Below are positions 8,125 to 16,081 of a DNA stretch of 64,000 bases, piece by piece. The DNA is from Chloroflexota bacterium. GTDB lineage: Bacteria > Chloroflexota > Limnocylindria > QHBO01. The notes under the pieces were generated by a model that saw only the letters and a list, made by a program, of their open reading frames with translations, made no database searches and was not told where the DNA came from. Location of the stretch: assembly GCA_038040195.1 (NCBI GenBank), contig JBBPIR010000001.1, positions 207,661 to 271,660 on the forward strand, in the 5' to 3' direction. Each line of letters opens with the position of its first letter. Positions within the stretch are counted from its first letter, which is position 1. Made by a program: the position numbers and the translations under genes.

Positions 8125-9361
8125 GGCGTTCCGACAAGGCTCGATGGTGCCGACTGCCGTTGCTAACCCACCGCTCACCCCGGCTCCGGAGTCTTCGATC
8201 CTGGACTGCGTGGAGTCCGACCATCTCCGCCATTCGCGAGACGAAGGCTGGGGTGTCCACTAACACGCCGTATGGTGCGCTGTCGCCGACGACCCAGGCG
8301 AGAACGCCGTCCTTTTCCAGGTGGGCGCGGACATTCTTCAATACGTTCATGAGGTCTAGGAAGTACATCGGGATGAGACTGTCGTATTCCTTGCCCCGCG
8401 CTCGCCGTCTTCTCTCCCGGGACACGCGATCCCGCACGAGCAGGATCTCTCGTCCAAGGTTGCCCCACCCAGCAACGGCGTTTCCTGCATCCCGTGCTTT
8501 CGCGATCGATGTCTGTTGCGTGGAGGCAGTCACCATGTTTGCGCGTACGACTGTCGTCAGCTCGGCCCAGGACCCGACCGTCTTCCAGAAATACAATTCA
8601 AGGCGGGTCGCATCAGCGTAGTCATAGTTGTTGAGGTACGGCGGGGAGGAAACGCAAGCCTGCGCCAGAGTCGATCCCAGCAGTCTTTGCCAAACCGCTT
8701 CGTCTCGTGAATCGCCGCAGCTTACGAGGGCGTCCGGTGGTTCTGGGCTCAGAGCGAGGTCGTGGGCCATCTGCTCGGCCCGTTCAACGAACCTAGATCG
8801 TGGGCTCTTGTGAGGGGCTTGGCGTTCGACATCCGGGCGTTGGTAGGGCCAGCCGACCTTCACTGCCGCTACATCCCTGAGGGTGGCAAGCAGTGCCCAC
8901 TTCAGATGTAATTGCCATTTCCTAGAGCCCTTCTCGATCGAGCTGCGCAACCCGACCAGTGATGCAAGGACCTCCGGGGCGAAGGACTTTTGGATCATGG
9001 CATGCTCCGCGGACCATTCGCCATCTGGAGCATCCTGCGCGATCGCTCGCGCCACGTCGGCGAGCTCGTTAGGGTCGCCAGGTCGGCTGAGTTTCAACGA
9101 CGCAATTTCGGCAATCGCAGGGTGAACTTCGATACCGCGAAACCGCCATCCTGCGCGCGCCAGGGGAATTGCAGAGGTCGCCACACCTGCGAATGGATCT
9201 ACGGCAAGGCCGGCCGTGTTCCCAATAGCTTGGAGCGTCGCCGAGAGAGCTTCGGGGCTGAATCCCGCCGGATAGCGAAACCACCGGTTGAACGCGGCAT
9301 TTTCAGGTCCGTTGGCTCGGCCAGATCGCGCCATGGTGGGGGCTAGGTCGCCATGGTGCAT
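8105..9361 (-). CDS. DNA methyltransferase, SPPY class (probable N4-cytosine)
   Basis: The 418-residue product has the AdoMet-binding motif DPFAGVA (55-61) followed by GWRFRGIEV, and the catalytic SPPY motif at 239-242 followed by LNNYDYAD; SPPY usually means N4-cytosine methylation. The order (motif I before motif IV) and the size fit a solitary beta/gamma-type enzyme. It faces the SIR2 gene with overlapping 3' ends. A good -10 (TACAAT) ends 7 nt before the ATG, so it is probably transcribed leaderless from its own promoter. It could mark host DNA so that the neighbouring RAMA or SMC/SIR2 proteins ignore it. No partner restriction enzyme with a recognisable specificity domain is present. Confidence 0.8.
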   Translation of the reverse strand: MHHGDLAPTMARSGRANGPENAAFNRWFRYPAGFSPEALSATLQAIGNTAGLAVDPFAGVATSAIPLARAGWRFRGIEVHPAIAEIASLKLSRPGDPNELADVARAIAQDAPDGEWSAEHAMIQKSFAPEVLASLVGLRSSIEKGSRKWQLHLKWALLATLRDVAAVKVGWPYQRPDVERQAPHKSPRSRFVERAEQMAHDLALSPEPPDALVSCGDSRDEAVWQRLLGSTLAQACVSSPPYLNNYDYADATRLELYFWKTVGSWAELTTVVRANMVTASTQQTSIAKARDAGNAVAGWGNLGREILLVRDRVSRERRRRARGKEYDSLIPMYFLDLMNVLKNVRAHLEKDGVLAWVVGDSAPYGVLVDTPAFVSRMAEMVGLHAVQDRRLRSRGERWVSNGSRHHRALSERLIVLRG

Positions 9362-9368
9362 CCGAGGA

Positions 9369-9374
9369 ATTGTA
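9369..9374 (-). promoter_or_regulatory. -10 box (TACAAT) of the DNA methyltransferase gene
   Basis: TACAAT on the reverse strand (five of six consensus bases) ends 7 nt before the start codon; no ribosome-binding site lies between. Confidence 0.5.
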
Positions 9375-9446
9375 CGCTGCCTAGTGGCCCCTAGGTGGCG
9401 CCTCGGATCATTCCAGCGCCCGAACTGGTCGCCGCCCCGCCATCAT

Positions 9447-12400
9447 CTAACTACACCCGCTCGTTGAGCCGCAGTTGAGGCACTTGTAGCAGCTTCCGTT
9501 GCGGACCATGATCGAGCCGCATTCGAAGCAGGCCGGCGAATCGGCTGTATCAAAGATCACGGTTGGCTGACCGGCTGACAAACGCTCCTCCCGGGCACGG
9601 GACCCGTTCTGGGCCACGATCTTCAACCCATCCATCAACCCCGGCAACGGCTCAGGTACTGCCTCGTCCTGAACATCGGTATCGGTCTGTGACTCGCTGA
9701 CCCGGTCGGAACCACCAACGCCCCGTGCCGGAGCCGAGGCGGACTGTGGTTCTGCCGCCGCCGGGGCTGCCCCCTCGCTTGCCGAGGGGGTGCCCATGGC
9801 GGCGTGCTCCCCACTCACTGCATCCGCTTCTGCGAGGGTCATCTGCCGGTTGATCACCCCCACCTGGTCCTGCTCGTCCCGGCTCAGGAACTTGGTGGCC
9901 AAGTACCGGAAGATGTAGTCGATCAGCGACTTGGCCATGGGCACGTCCGGGTTGGTCGTGAATCCCGCCGGCTCGAAGCGCAGGTGGCTGAACTTGTTCA
10001 CCAGGTCCCGCAGCGGGACCCCGTACTGGAGCGCGATGCTGACCGCGGTCGCGAACGCGTCCATCAGCCCGCTGATGGTCGACCCCTCCTTGGCCATGCG
10101 CAGGAAGATCTCGCCCGGCTGCCCGTCCTCATAGAGGCCCACCGTGAGATACCCCTCGTGGCCGGCCACGTTGAACTTGTGGGTGATGCTGGCCCGCTCA
10201 TCGGGCAGGCGGCGTCGGTAGGGTTTGGGGGGAGCGGCGGCGGCCGTTGTGCCCGCAACGGCCGTGGTGCCCGCCGCTCCCTGGGAGCCTTCTTTCTTCA
10301 CGTTCAGCGGCTGCGAACGCTTCGAGTTGTCGCGGTAGATGGCGATGGCCTTCAGGCCCAGCTTCCAGCCATCGATGTACACCTGGGCAATCTCCTCCGG
10401 GGTACTGGCCTCCGGCATGTTCACCGTCTTGGAGATGGCCCCGCTGATGAACGGCTGAACCGCGGCCATCATCTTGAGATGGCCGTTGTAGTGAATGGAC
10501 CGATGCCCGTTGGCAGGCTTGAAGGCGCAGTCGAACACCGCCAGGTGCTCCTCGCGCAGGTGCGGCGCCCCCTCGATCGTCTCCTGCTCGTCGATGTAGG
10601 CGACGATTTCCTCCGCCTGCGCGGCGCTGTAGCCGAGGCGTTTGAGAGCGTGGGGGACGGTGTTGTTGACGATCTTCAGATAGCCGCCACCCACCAGGCG
10701 CTTGTACTTGATGAGCGCGATGTCGGGCTCCACCCCGGTCGTGTCGCAGTCCATCAGGAACGCGATGGTGCCGGTGGGCGCCAGGACCGATACCTGCCCG
10801 TTGCGGAAGCCGTGCTCCTTGCCCGCCGCGACCACCTCGTCCCAGGTGTTGAGGGTGGCGTCCAGCAGGTCGGCGGGGATGAGCCGCCGATCCAGCCGAT
10901 AGGCCGCATCGCGGTGCATGCCCATGACCTTGAGGTACGGCTTGGCGTTGCGGGCGTAGCCCGCGAACGGGCCGCCCTGGTCGCGGCTGATCCGCGCTGA
11001 CTGCAGCTCCGCCTCGGCCTGCATGAGGGCCGTGATGCCGGCGCTGTACGACCGCCCCTCGTCGGAGTCGTAGGCCAGTCCGCGGTTCATGAGCAGGGCG
11101 CCCAGGTTGGCGTAGCCCAGCCCCAGCGGCCGATAGGCGTGGCTGTTGTCCCCGATCCGCTGGGTGGGGTAGCTCGCGTTGTCGACGATGATCTCCTGCG
11201 CGGTGAGGACCACGCGAACCGCGTGCTTGAAGTCCTCGACCGCGAATTCGCCGCCATCGGCCACGAACTTCATGAGGTTCAGGCTGGCCAGATTGCAGGC
11301 CGAGTCGTCGAGGTACATGTACTCGCTGCATGGGTTACTGGCGTTGATGGGGGCCGTGTTGGCGCTGGTGTGCCAGCGGTTCACCGTGTCGTGGTACTGG
11401 ATCCCCGGGTCGCCGCAGATCCAGGCCGCCTGGGCCATCTTGTTCAGCAGGTATCGGGCCTTGACCGTGTCCATCGCCCGCCCATCGGTCACCGCTTTGG
11501 TGGTCCAGTCGGCGTCCTGCTCGACCGCCTCCATGAAGGCATCGGTCACGCGGACGGAGTTGTTCGAGTTCTGGAAGAAGACCGAGTCGTACGCCTCGCC
11601 CCCGTTGAAGTTGCCGTCATAGCCGGCGTCGATGAGGGCCCAGGCCTTCTTCTCTTCCTTCATCTTGCAGTCGATGAACTCCTCCACGTCGGGGTGGTCG
11701 ACGTTGAGGATCACCATCTTGGCCGCGCGCCGGGTCTTGCCACCGGACTTGATGACGCCCGCGAACGCGTCGAAGCCCTTCATGAAGCTCACCGGGCCGG
11801 AGGCCGATCCTCCACCCCGGAGCCCTTCGCGCCTGCTGCGCAGGGTTGACAGGTTGCTTCCCGTGCCGCTGCCGAACTTGAAGAGCATGCCCTCGGTGTG
11901 GGCCAGGGTCAGGATGGAGTCCATGGTGTCGTCGACGCTGTTGATGAAGCAGGCGCTGCACTGCGGATGGGCGTCGATGCCCACGTTGAACCAGACCGGC
12001 GAGTTGAAGGCCGCGCGCTGCTTGAGCAGGATGTCGGTCAGCTCGGCGTGGAAGGTGTCGGCATCTTCGGGGGTGGCGAAGTAGGCGTCCGTGCGGCCCC
12101 ATCCGGTGATGGTGTCGGCCACCCGGCCGATCATCTGCTTGACGCTTGTCTCGCGCTCCGGCGTGTCCAGCGTGCCGCGGAAGTACTTGGAGGCGACCAC
12201 GTTGGTGGCCAGCGCGGACCAGCTCTTGGGGAACTCGAGGCCCTTCTGCTCGAACACGACCTCGCCGTGCTCGTTGGTGATGGTCGCCTCGCGCGCGTCC
12301 CACTCGACCGTGTCGTACGGGTCCACACCGGGGCGCGTGAAGCGCCGCTCGACGCTGATCCCCTTCCAGGTGGGTTGCTCGCCCGACTGGAGCTGGTGGT

Positions 12401-12539
12401 AGCCGGCGGCCTTGCCCTTTTCGGCTTTGCCCGGTCCGGTCGCCCTGGCCTGGCCCGGTCCTGTGGCCTTGGCTGCCCCCTTGTGCCCGTTGCCATTTCC
12501 GTTGGTCTTGGACGGGACGGGGGCTGCGCTGCGTGCCAT
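9447..12539 (-). CDS. nrdJ: Adenosylcobalamin-dependent (class II) ribonucleotide reductase
   Basis: This enzyme reduces ribonucleotides to deoxyribonucleotides with or without oxygen, using B12. The 1030-residue product shows the family's landmarks: a low-complexity Gly/Ala/Lys start, then FNSPVWFNVG, GSGTGSNLSTLRS, the active-site NPCSEYMYLD block with its Cys and Glu, APTGTIAFLMD, and a C-terminal CxxC metal-type domain (CFECGSIMV, YKCLNCGS) after a variable Ala/Ser linker. Unlike many genes here it has a leader of about 130 nt and an AGGAGG ribosome-binding site (12550-12555). Its upstream region carries several unusual elements listed separately. Confidence 0.95.
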   Translation of the reverse strand: MARSAAPVPSKTNGNGNGHKGAAKATGPGQARATGPGKAEKGKAAGYHQLQSGEQPTWKGISVERRFTRPGVDPYDTVEWDAREATITNEHGEVVFEQKGLEFPKSWSALATNVVASKYFRGTLDTPERETSVKQMIGRVADTITGWGRTDAYFATPEDADTFHAELTDILLKQRAAFNSPVWFNVGIDAHPQCSACFINSVDDTMDSILTLAHTEGMLFKFGSGTGSNLSTLRSRREGLRGGGSASGPVSFMKGFDAFAGVIKSGGKTRRAAKMVILNVDHPDVEEFIDCKMKEEKKAWALIDAGYDGNFNGGEAYDSVFFQNSNNSVRVTDAFMEAVEQDADWTTKAVTDGRAMDTVKARYLLNKMAQAAWICGDPGIQYHDTVNRWHTSANTAPINASNPCSEYMYLDDSACNLASLNLMKFVADGGEFAVEDFKHAVRVVLTAQEIIVDNASYPTQRIGDNSHAYRPLGLGYANLGALLMNRGLAYDSDEGRSYSAGITALMQAEAELQSARISRDQGGPFAGYARNAKPYLKVMGMHRDAAYRLDRRLIPADLLDATLNTWDEVVAAGKEHGFRNGQVSVLAPTGTIAFLMDCDTTGVEPDIALIKYKRLVGGGYLKIVNNTVPHALKRLGYSAAQAEEIVAYIDEQETIEGAPHLREEHLAVFDCAFKPANGHRSIHYNGHLKMMAAVQPFISGAISKTVNMPEASTPEEIAQVYIDGWKLGLKAIAIYRDNSKRSQPLNVKKEGSQGAAGTTAVAGTTAAAAPPKPYRRRLPDERASITHKFNVAGHEGYLTVGLYEDGQPGEIFLRMAKEGSTISGLMDAFATAVSIALQYGVPLRDLVNKFSHLRFEPAGFTTNPDVPMAKSLIDYIFRYLATKFLSRDEQDQVGVINRQMTLAEADAVSGEHAAMGTPSASEGAAPAAAEPQSASAPARGVGGSDRVSESQTDTDVQDEAVPEPLPGLMDGLKIVAQNGSRAREERLSAGQPTVIFDTADSPACFECGSIMVRNGSCYKCLNCGSTSGCS

Positions 12540-12549
12540 GGGTCCGGTG

Positions 12550-12620
12550 CCTCCTGTGGTCGGATAGGTGTCGGTTGTAGGACGGGCGGACCTCTCGGAG
12601 GAGTTGGGAGAGGTCCGCCC
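12550..12620 (-). promoter_or_regulatory. nrdJ leader: 13-bp perfect hairpin whose loop can pair with the ribosome-binding site
   Basis: Positions 12584-12596 and 12608-12620 are perfect 13-bp inverted arms (GGGCGGACCTCTC and its complement) around an 11-nt loop (12597-12607). In the nrdJ mRNA the loop reads CCAACUCCUCC. Its CUCCU/CCUCC portion complements five bases of the AGGAGG ribosome-binding site about 45 nt downstream (12550-12555). A loop-RBS pseudoknot that limits translation is therefore possible. There is no U-tract after the stem, so a simple terminator is unlikely. Confidence 0.5.
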
Positions 12621-12677
12621 CGCTCGATTCGGGAGGCGCCGCGAACCGGTCCGGCCGCTTCGTCTCAGTGGCCTTGA

Positions 12678-12706
12678 AGTCTACTCCTCGCATAGGGCCG
12701 GGTCAA
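12678..12706 (-). promoter_or_regulatory. nrdJ promoter, sigma-70-like
   Basis: On the reverse strand TTGACC (12706-12701; five of six consensus) is followed after exactly 17 bp by TAGACT (12683-12678). The predicted start near 12671 gives a leader of about 130 nt containing the hairpin. Confidence 0.6.
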
Positions 12707-12713
12707 GGCAAAA

Positions 12714-12729
12714 TCACAACATGTAGTGG
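12714..12729 (-). promoter_or_regulatory. Possible NrdR-box-like site next to the nrdJ -35
   Basis: TCACAACATGTAGTGG matches most positions of the usual NrdR box (ACACwATATATwGTGT) and lies just upstream of the -35. NrdR boxes normally come in pairs about three helical turns apart and no clear second copy is visible, so the call is weak. Confidence 0.25.
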
Positions 12730-12776
12730 TGGGCCCTCGAATCTGCCCCTACATCCTGCGTAATCGGCCAAACCGA

Positions 12777-12820
12777 TGTGGACGGCCTGTGGACCGTCTG
12801 TTATCGGTCTGTGGACAGCC
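12777..12820. repeat. Four tandem 11-bp direct repeats (TGTGGACnGYC) upstream of nrdJ
   Basis: The units are TGTGGACGGCC, TGTGGACCGTC, TGTTATCGGTC and TGTGGACAGCC, with no gaps, giving one copy per turn of helix on one DNA face. The TGTGGA core resembles half of a DnaA box (TGTGGATAA), but no copy is a full match. The array sits between nrdJ and the divergent PEBP-like gene and looks like an operator for a cooperatively binding protein. The rest of 12540-12955 holds the promoter elements described separately and no further gene. Confidence 0.6.
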
Positions 12821-12942
12821 GTCTGCGCTGCCTCGGCGTCCGAGATTGGGCTGACCGATGTATGACACGGCCCTCGGGGGCAGGGGCAGCCGCGTTGGAC
12901 GCGGGGCGGGGCCCCGGATTGGACGCGAGTCGGGCCGGGGGG

Positions 12943-12948
12943 TAGGGT
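12943..12948 (+). promoter_or_regulatory. -10 box (TAGGGT) of the PEBP-like gene
   Basis: TAGGGT ends 7 nt before the GTG at 12956, which favours that start over the in-frame GTG at 12947. Confidence 0.4.
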
Positions 12949-12955
12949 GGGCGAG

Positions 12956-13525
12956 GTGACCGGGCGCCACATATTTCAGTGGTCCGCGGTCGCGGCGCTC
13001 GTCGGCGTCGCCGCCTGTAGGCCCGCGCCCGGGCAGAGCACGGAGGCATCGAGCCACATGAGCAGCGTCATCACTCAGGTCAGACTGACCAGTTCCGCAT
13101 TCGCCGACGGCGAGGCAATCCCCCGTCAATACACCTGCGATGGCGACAACATCTCGCCCCCGCTGACCTGGGGGCCGGCGCCAGAGGGCACCGCGGCATG
13201 GGTCCTCATCGCCGAGGACATCGATGCGCGTCTGTGGGTCCACTGGCTTGTCGTCAACCTTCCCGCCGGCGTGATCTCGCTGCCGGAAGGCGCCTCCCGC
13301 AACATGCCTCAGGGAGCCGTGGAGGGCGGCACCGACTTCGGTCCGGCCACATGGGGCGGTCCGTGCCCGCCGTCCGGGGAGCATCGGTATGTCTTCACCG
13401 TGTATGCGCTGGCCGAGCCATTGGTGCTTGGGCCGGAGCTCGCCGCGACCCAGATCCGGGCCGACATGTACGGGAAGGTCCTCGCCGAGGCGAAGCTGAC
13501 CGGGACGTATCAGCGCAAAGCCTAG
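12956..13525 (+). CDS. PEBP-like lipoprotein (YbhB/YbcL family)
   Basis: The product starts with a lipoprotein signal: a short hydrophobic stretch ending VGVAAC, which places the lipid-carrying Cys about 20 residues in. It continues as a phosphatidylethanolamine-binding-protein fold of normal family length: AIPRQYTCDGDNISPPLTW, the WVLIAEDIDA strand, VHWLVVNLP and GEHRYVFTVYAL. The bacterial family has no firmly established role (ligand or kinase-inhibitor-like binding). The gene shares its upstream region with divergent nrdJ and converges on the GGDEF-EAL gene. The GTG at 12947 is an alternative start. Confidence 0.9.
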   Translation: MTGRHIFQWSAVAALVGVAACRPAPGQSTEASSHMSSVITQVRLTSSAFADGEAIPRQYTCDGDNISPPLTWGPAPEGTAAWVLIAEDIDARLWVHWLVVNLPAGVISLPEGASRNMPQGAVEGGTDFGPATWGGPCPPSGEHRYVFTVYALAEPLVLGPELAATQIRADMYGKVLAEAKLTGTYQRKA

Positions 13526-13535
13526 GCCGGCGCGA

Positions 13536-15938
13536 CTAGGTCTGCGCGGCGGGGCGGGCCAGTCGGGGAGCAGAGCGGGCTGGCGTAGTCGCCGGCGTCC
13601 GCGAAGCGCGGCGCGGTGGTGCGGCGGCAGGCGCCGGACGGAGGTATCGGCGCAGTTCGGCGGCGGGCATGGGGCGCGCGAAATGGAATCCCTGTCCGTA
13701 TTCGCAGCCGATCTCCCGCAGACGGGCAACCTGCTCCCCGTTCTCGATCCCCTCGGCCACCACCGAGATCCCCAGGTTGCGGGCCAGGTCCACGACCCCG
13801 GAGATGAGCGACTCGGCGCGTGAGCCGGGGGACAGCCTCGCGACGAAGGAACGCTCGATCTTCACGATGTCGAACGGGATTCGGCTGAGCTGGCTGAGCG
13901 AGGCGTAGCCAGTCCCGAAGTCATCGATCGCCAAGCGCGTGCCGAGCCCCCGAAGCTGCAGCAGGTTGGCCGCAGCCGCCGCGTGGTCCAGCCGAACGGA
14001 CTCAGTCAGCTCCAGCAGGAGCTGACGCGGGGCAAGGCCGGAGGAGGCCAGCATCTTGGCGACCTGGTCGGCGAACCCAGATTGCACCAGCTGGAGGGCG
14101 GACAGGTTGACGCTCATGAAGAGATCGGCCGCTCCCTGCCCCTTCGCGGTCCACCGAGCGGCCTCGCGGCAGGCCTCCCCCAGGATCCATCGGCCCAGCG
14201 GCACGATCGCTCCGGTGATCTCGGCCAGCGGGATGAACTCGGCCGGCGCCAGGAGCCCACGCGTCGGGTGGCGCCAGCGGACCAGGGCCTCGACGCCGAC
14301 GACGGCACCGGTGGCAAGGTTCAGGACCGGTTGGTAATGCAGCTCGAACTGCTGGTCGCGGATGGCGCGTTCCAGGTCGCCTCGCAACTCCATGCCACGG
14401 ACCACGGCCTCGTGGGCGGCGTCCTCGAAGACGGTGAAGCGGCCCTTGCCCTGGCCCTTGGCAACGTACATGGCGATATCCGCATCGCGCATCAGGTCCT
14501 CGGCCGTCGAAAGCGCGCTGGTGCCCAGGCTGATGCCGATGCTGGCGCCGATCGAGTGTTGATGGCCGGCGATCGATATCGGTTTCTCCAACGCGGAGAT
14601 GAGGCGGCCGGCGACCAGGCCGGCTGCGTACACGTCGGGGTTGTCGTCCAGCAGCACGGCGAATTCGTCGCCGCCAAGTCGGGCGACCGTGTCTGCCGGT
14701 CGGACGGTGCGACGCAGGGAGTCGGCAACCGCCGTGAGAACCGCGTCACCGGCTTCATGGCCCGAGGTGTCGTTCACGGTCTTGAAGTCGTCGAGGTCCA
14801 GGAAGAGCACGGCGACCGAGTGGTTCCGGCGGGCCAGGGCATGCTGCAGGCGGTCACGGAACAAGACCCGGTTGGCGAGCCCGGTGAGGGGGTCGTGCAA
14901 GGCCCGCCGTTCCAGCTCCGCTTCGAGGATCTTGCGTTGGTGCAGGGTCGTCCGCAGGTCGCTGACGACGCCGCTCAGGCGGGCGACCACCAGGAGGAAG
15001 AGGACGACGCAGCCCACTGCGATCACCGGGATGTTGATAGGCACACCGGTCACCCCTTCGATCACCAGTACGGCCGGCGCCATCAGCGATGCGCCGGCCA
15101 ACAGGACCAGGCGCCCGGCGGAGAAGGGCACGTCGCCCGGCTCGACCGGGTCGGCCACGTGGCGCATGGAAGGATGGAGTGCGGCGGCGCCCCAGAACGC
15201 CGCGCCCAGGAGCCGACCCGCATCCACCAGCTGGCCGGTCTCATAGGTGCCCTGGAGCGCGAGGAACGCATACGGGTAGTCAGCTAGCAGGAAGGCGACA
15301 ACGGCCGCGATGAGGAACTGCAACGAGGTGACACGCCGGCCCGGGGCGAGGAAGAGTCGGGCCATGACGCAGAGCAGGAGGATGTCGAGCACCGGATAGG
15401 CGAGGGCCACCGCAATCTCGCCGAATGACTGGGACGTGTCGGCCACGATCGGAGCCATCAGGAAGACCCAGCTCGCCATGCCGAAGCCGACGGCCACGAT
15501 GAGCGCGTCGATCACGCCGGCACGATCTCCGCCCGGGACGCGGCCACGGACCAGCCACAGCAGGGCCATGACGACCAGGCCCATGCCCGCGAGATAGAAG
15601 GCGTCGGCGACCGACGGGAACGGGTCGAGCCCGTAGACCCGCTCCAGGATCACCCAGGTCCAGTCACCCGCCGAGGAGAGTGCGAGGCCAACCGCCAAGA
15701 TGAGCCACGGTCGACGATCCGGCGGCCGATGGATCGCGGCGCCGGCCAGGACGGCGAATGCGGCGAGCATCCCGGGCACCTGGTAGAGGAGGTCCTGGAG
15801 GTCCTGTGTGGGAAGCGCGAAATAGGCGACGACCATGGCCAGGCCAAGTGCCAACCACGCCTTCCAGGCGGCCACCCGGATGGTGCGTTGGTGCCGCTCG
15901 CCCGTGTCCGCCAGATCGACGCTCATTTGGCGATCCAT
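13536..15938 (-). CDS. Membrane GGDEF-EAL protein (cyclic di-GMP turnover)
   Basis: About nine hydrophobic helices fill residues 1-320. A GGDEF domain (FLDLDDFKTVND, then RLGGDEFAVLLDD) and an EAL domain (VGVEALVRW, DDFGTGYASLSQL, IVKIERSFV) follow. Both active-site signatures look intact, so the protein could both make and break cyclic di-GMP; which activity dominates cannot be read from sequence. The membrane half resembles MASE-type sensory regions but I cannot name it. The start is uncertain: ATG at 15938 is used, with ATG 15926 and an upstream TTG at 15989 also possible. Confidence 0.9.
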   Translation of the reverse strand: MDRQMSVDLADTGERHQRTIRVAAWKAWLALGLAMVVAYFALPTQDLQDLLYQVPGMLAAFAVLAGAAIHRPPDRRPWLILAVGLALSSAGDWTWVILERVYGLDPFPSVADAFYLAGMGLVVMALLWLVRGRVPGGDRAGVIDALIVAVGFGMASWVFLMAPIVADTSQSFGEIAVALAYPVLDILLLCVMARLFLAPGRRVTSLQFLIAAVVAFLLADYPYAFLALQGTYETGQLVDAGRLLGAAFWGAAALHPSMRHVADPVEPGDVPFSAGRLVLLAGASLMAPAVLVIEGVTGVPINIPVIAVGCVVLFLLVVARLSGVVSDLRTTLHQRKILEAELERRALHDPLTGLANRVLFRDRLQHALARRNHSVAVLFLDLDDFKTVNDTSGHEAGDAVLTAVADSLRRTVRPADTVARLGGDEFAVLLDDNPDVYAAGLVAGRLISALEKPISIAGHQHSIGASIGISLGTSALSTAEDLMRDADIAMYVAKGQGKGRFTVFEDAAHEAVVRGMELRGDLERAIRDQQFELHYQPVLNLATGAVVGVEALVRWRHPTRGLLAPAEFIPLAEITGAIVPLGRWILGEACREAARWTAKGQGAADLFMSVNLSALQLVQSGFADQVAKMLASSGLAPRQLLLELTESVRLDHAAAAANLLQLRGLGTRLAIDDFGTGYASLSQLSRIPFDIVKIERSFVARLSPGSRAESLISGVVDLARNLGISVVAEGIENGEQVARLREIGCEYGQGFHFARPMPAAELRRYLRPAPAAAPPRRASRTPATTPARSAPRLARPAAQT

Positions 15939-16036
15939 GCTACGCACGGCCCGAGGCGTCGCCAGTCGCTCGATGGTCCCAGTCGCCAACCGAAATGGCC
16001 ACCCTGGCCGCGGCCGGGACCGCGTCCCCCGAGGGG

Positions 16037-16071
16037 GTGGGCCGATATGCCCACGCCGGGGGCTACCCCCC
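16037..16071 (-). terminator. Hairpin cluster after arsM
   Basis: Two short G+C-rich stems lie in the gap: GTGGGC/GCCCAC (16037-16042 and 16049-16054) and GGGGG/CCCCC (about 16058-16071). They probably end the arsRM transcript, but no U-tract follows. Confidence 0.35.
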
Positions 16072-16081
16072 AGGCGTGTCG

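Noticed and set aside
12540-12720. Cobalamin riboswitch upstream of the B12-dependent nrdJ
   Set aside because: I looked for the B12-box type sequence and the conserved junction strings and found only the simple 13-bp hairpin; the leader is also too short.
12777-12820. Replication origin (DnaA-box cluster)
   Set aside because: The repeats match the DnaA box only in part and there is no A+T-rich unwinding element and no dnaA, dnaN or gyr gene nearby. An operator is more likely.
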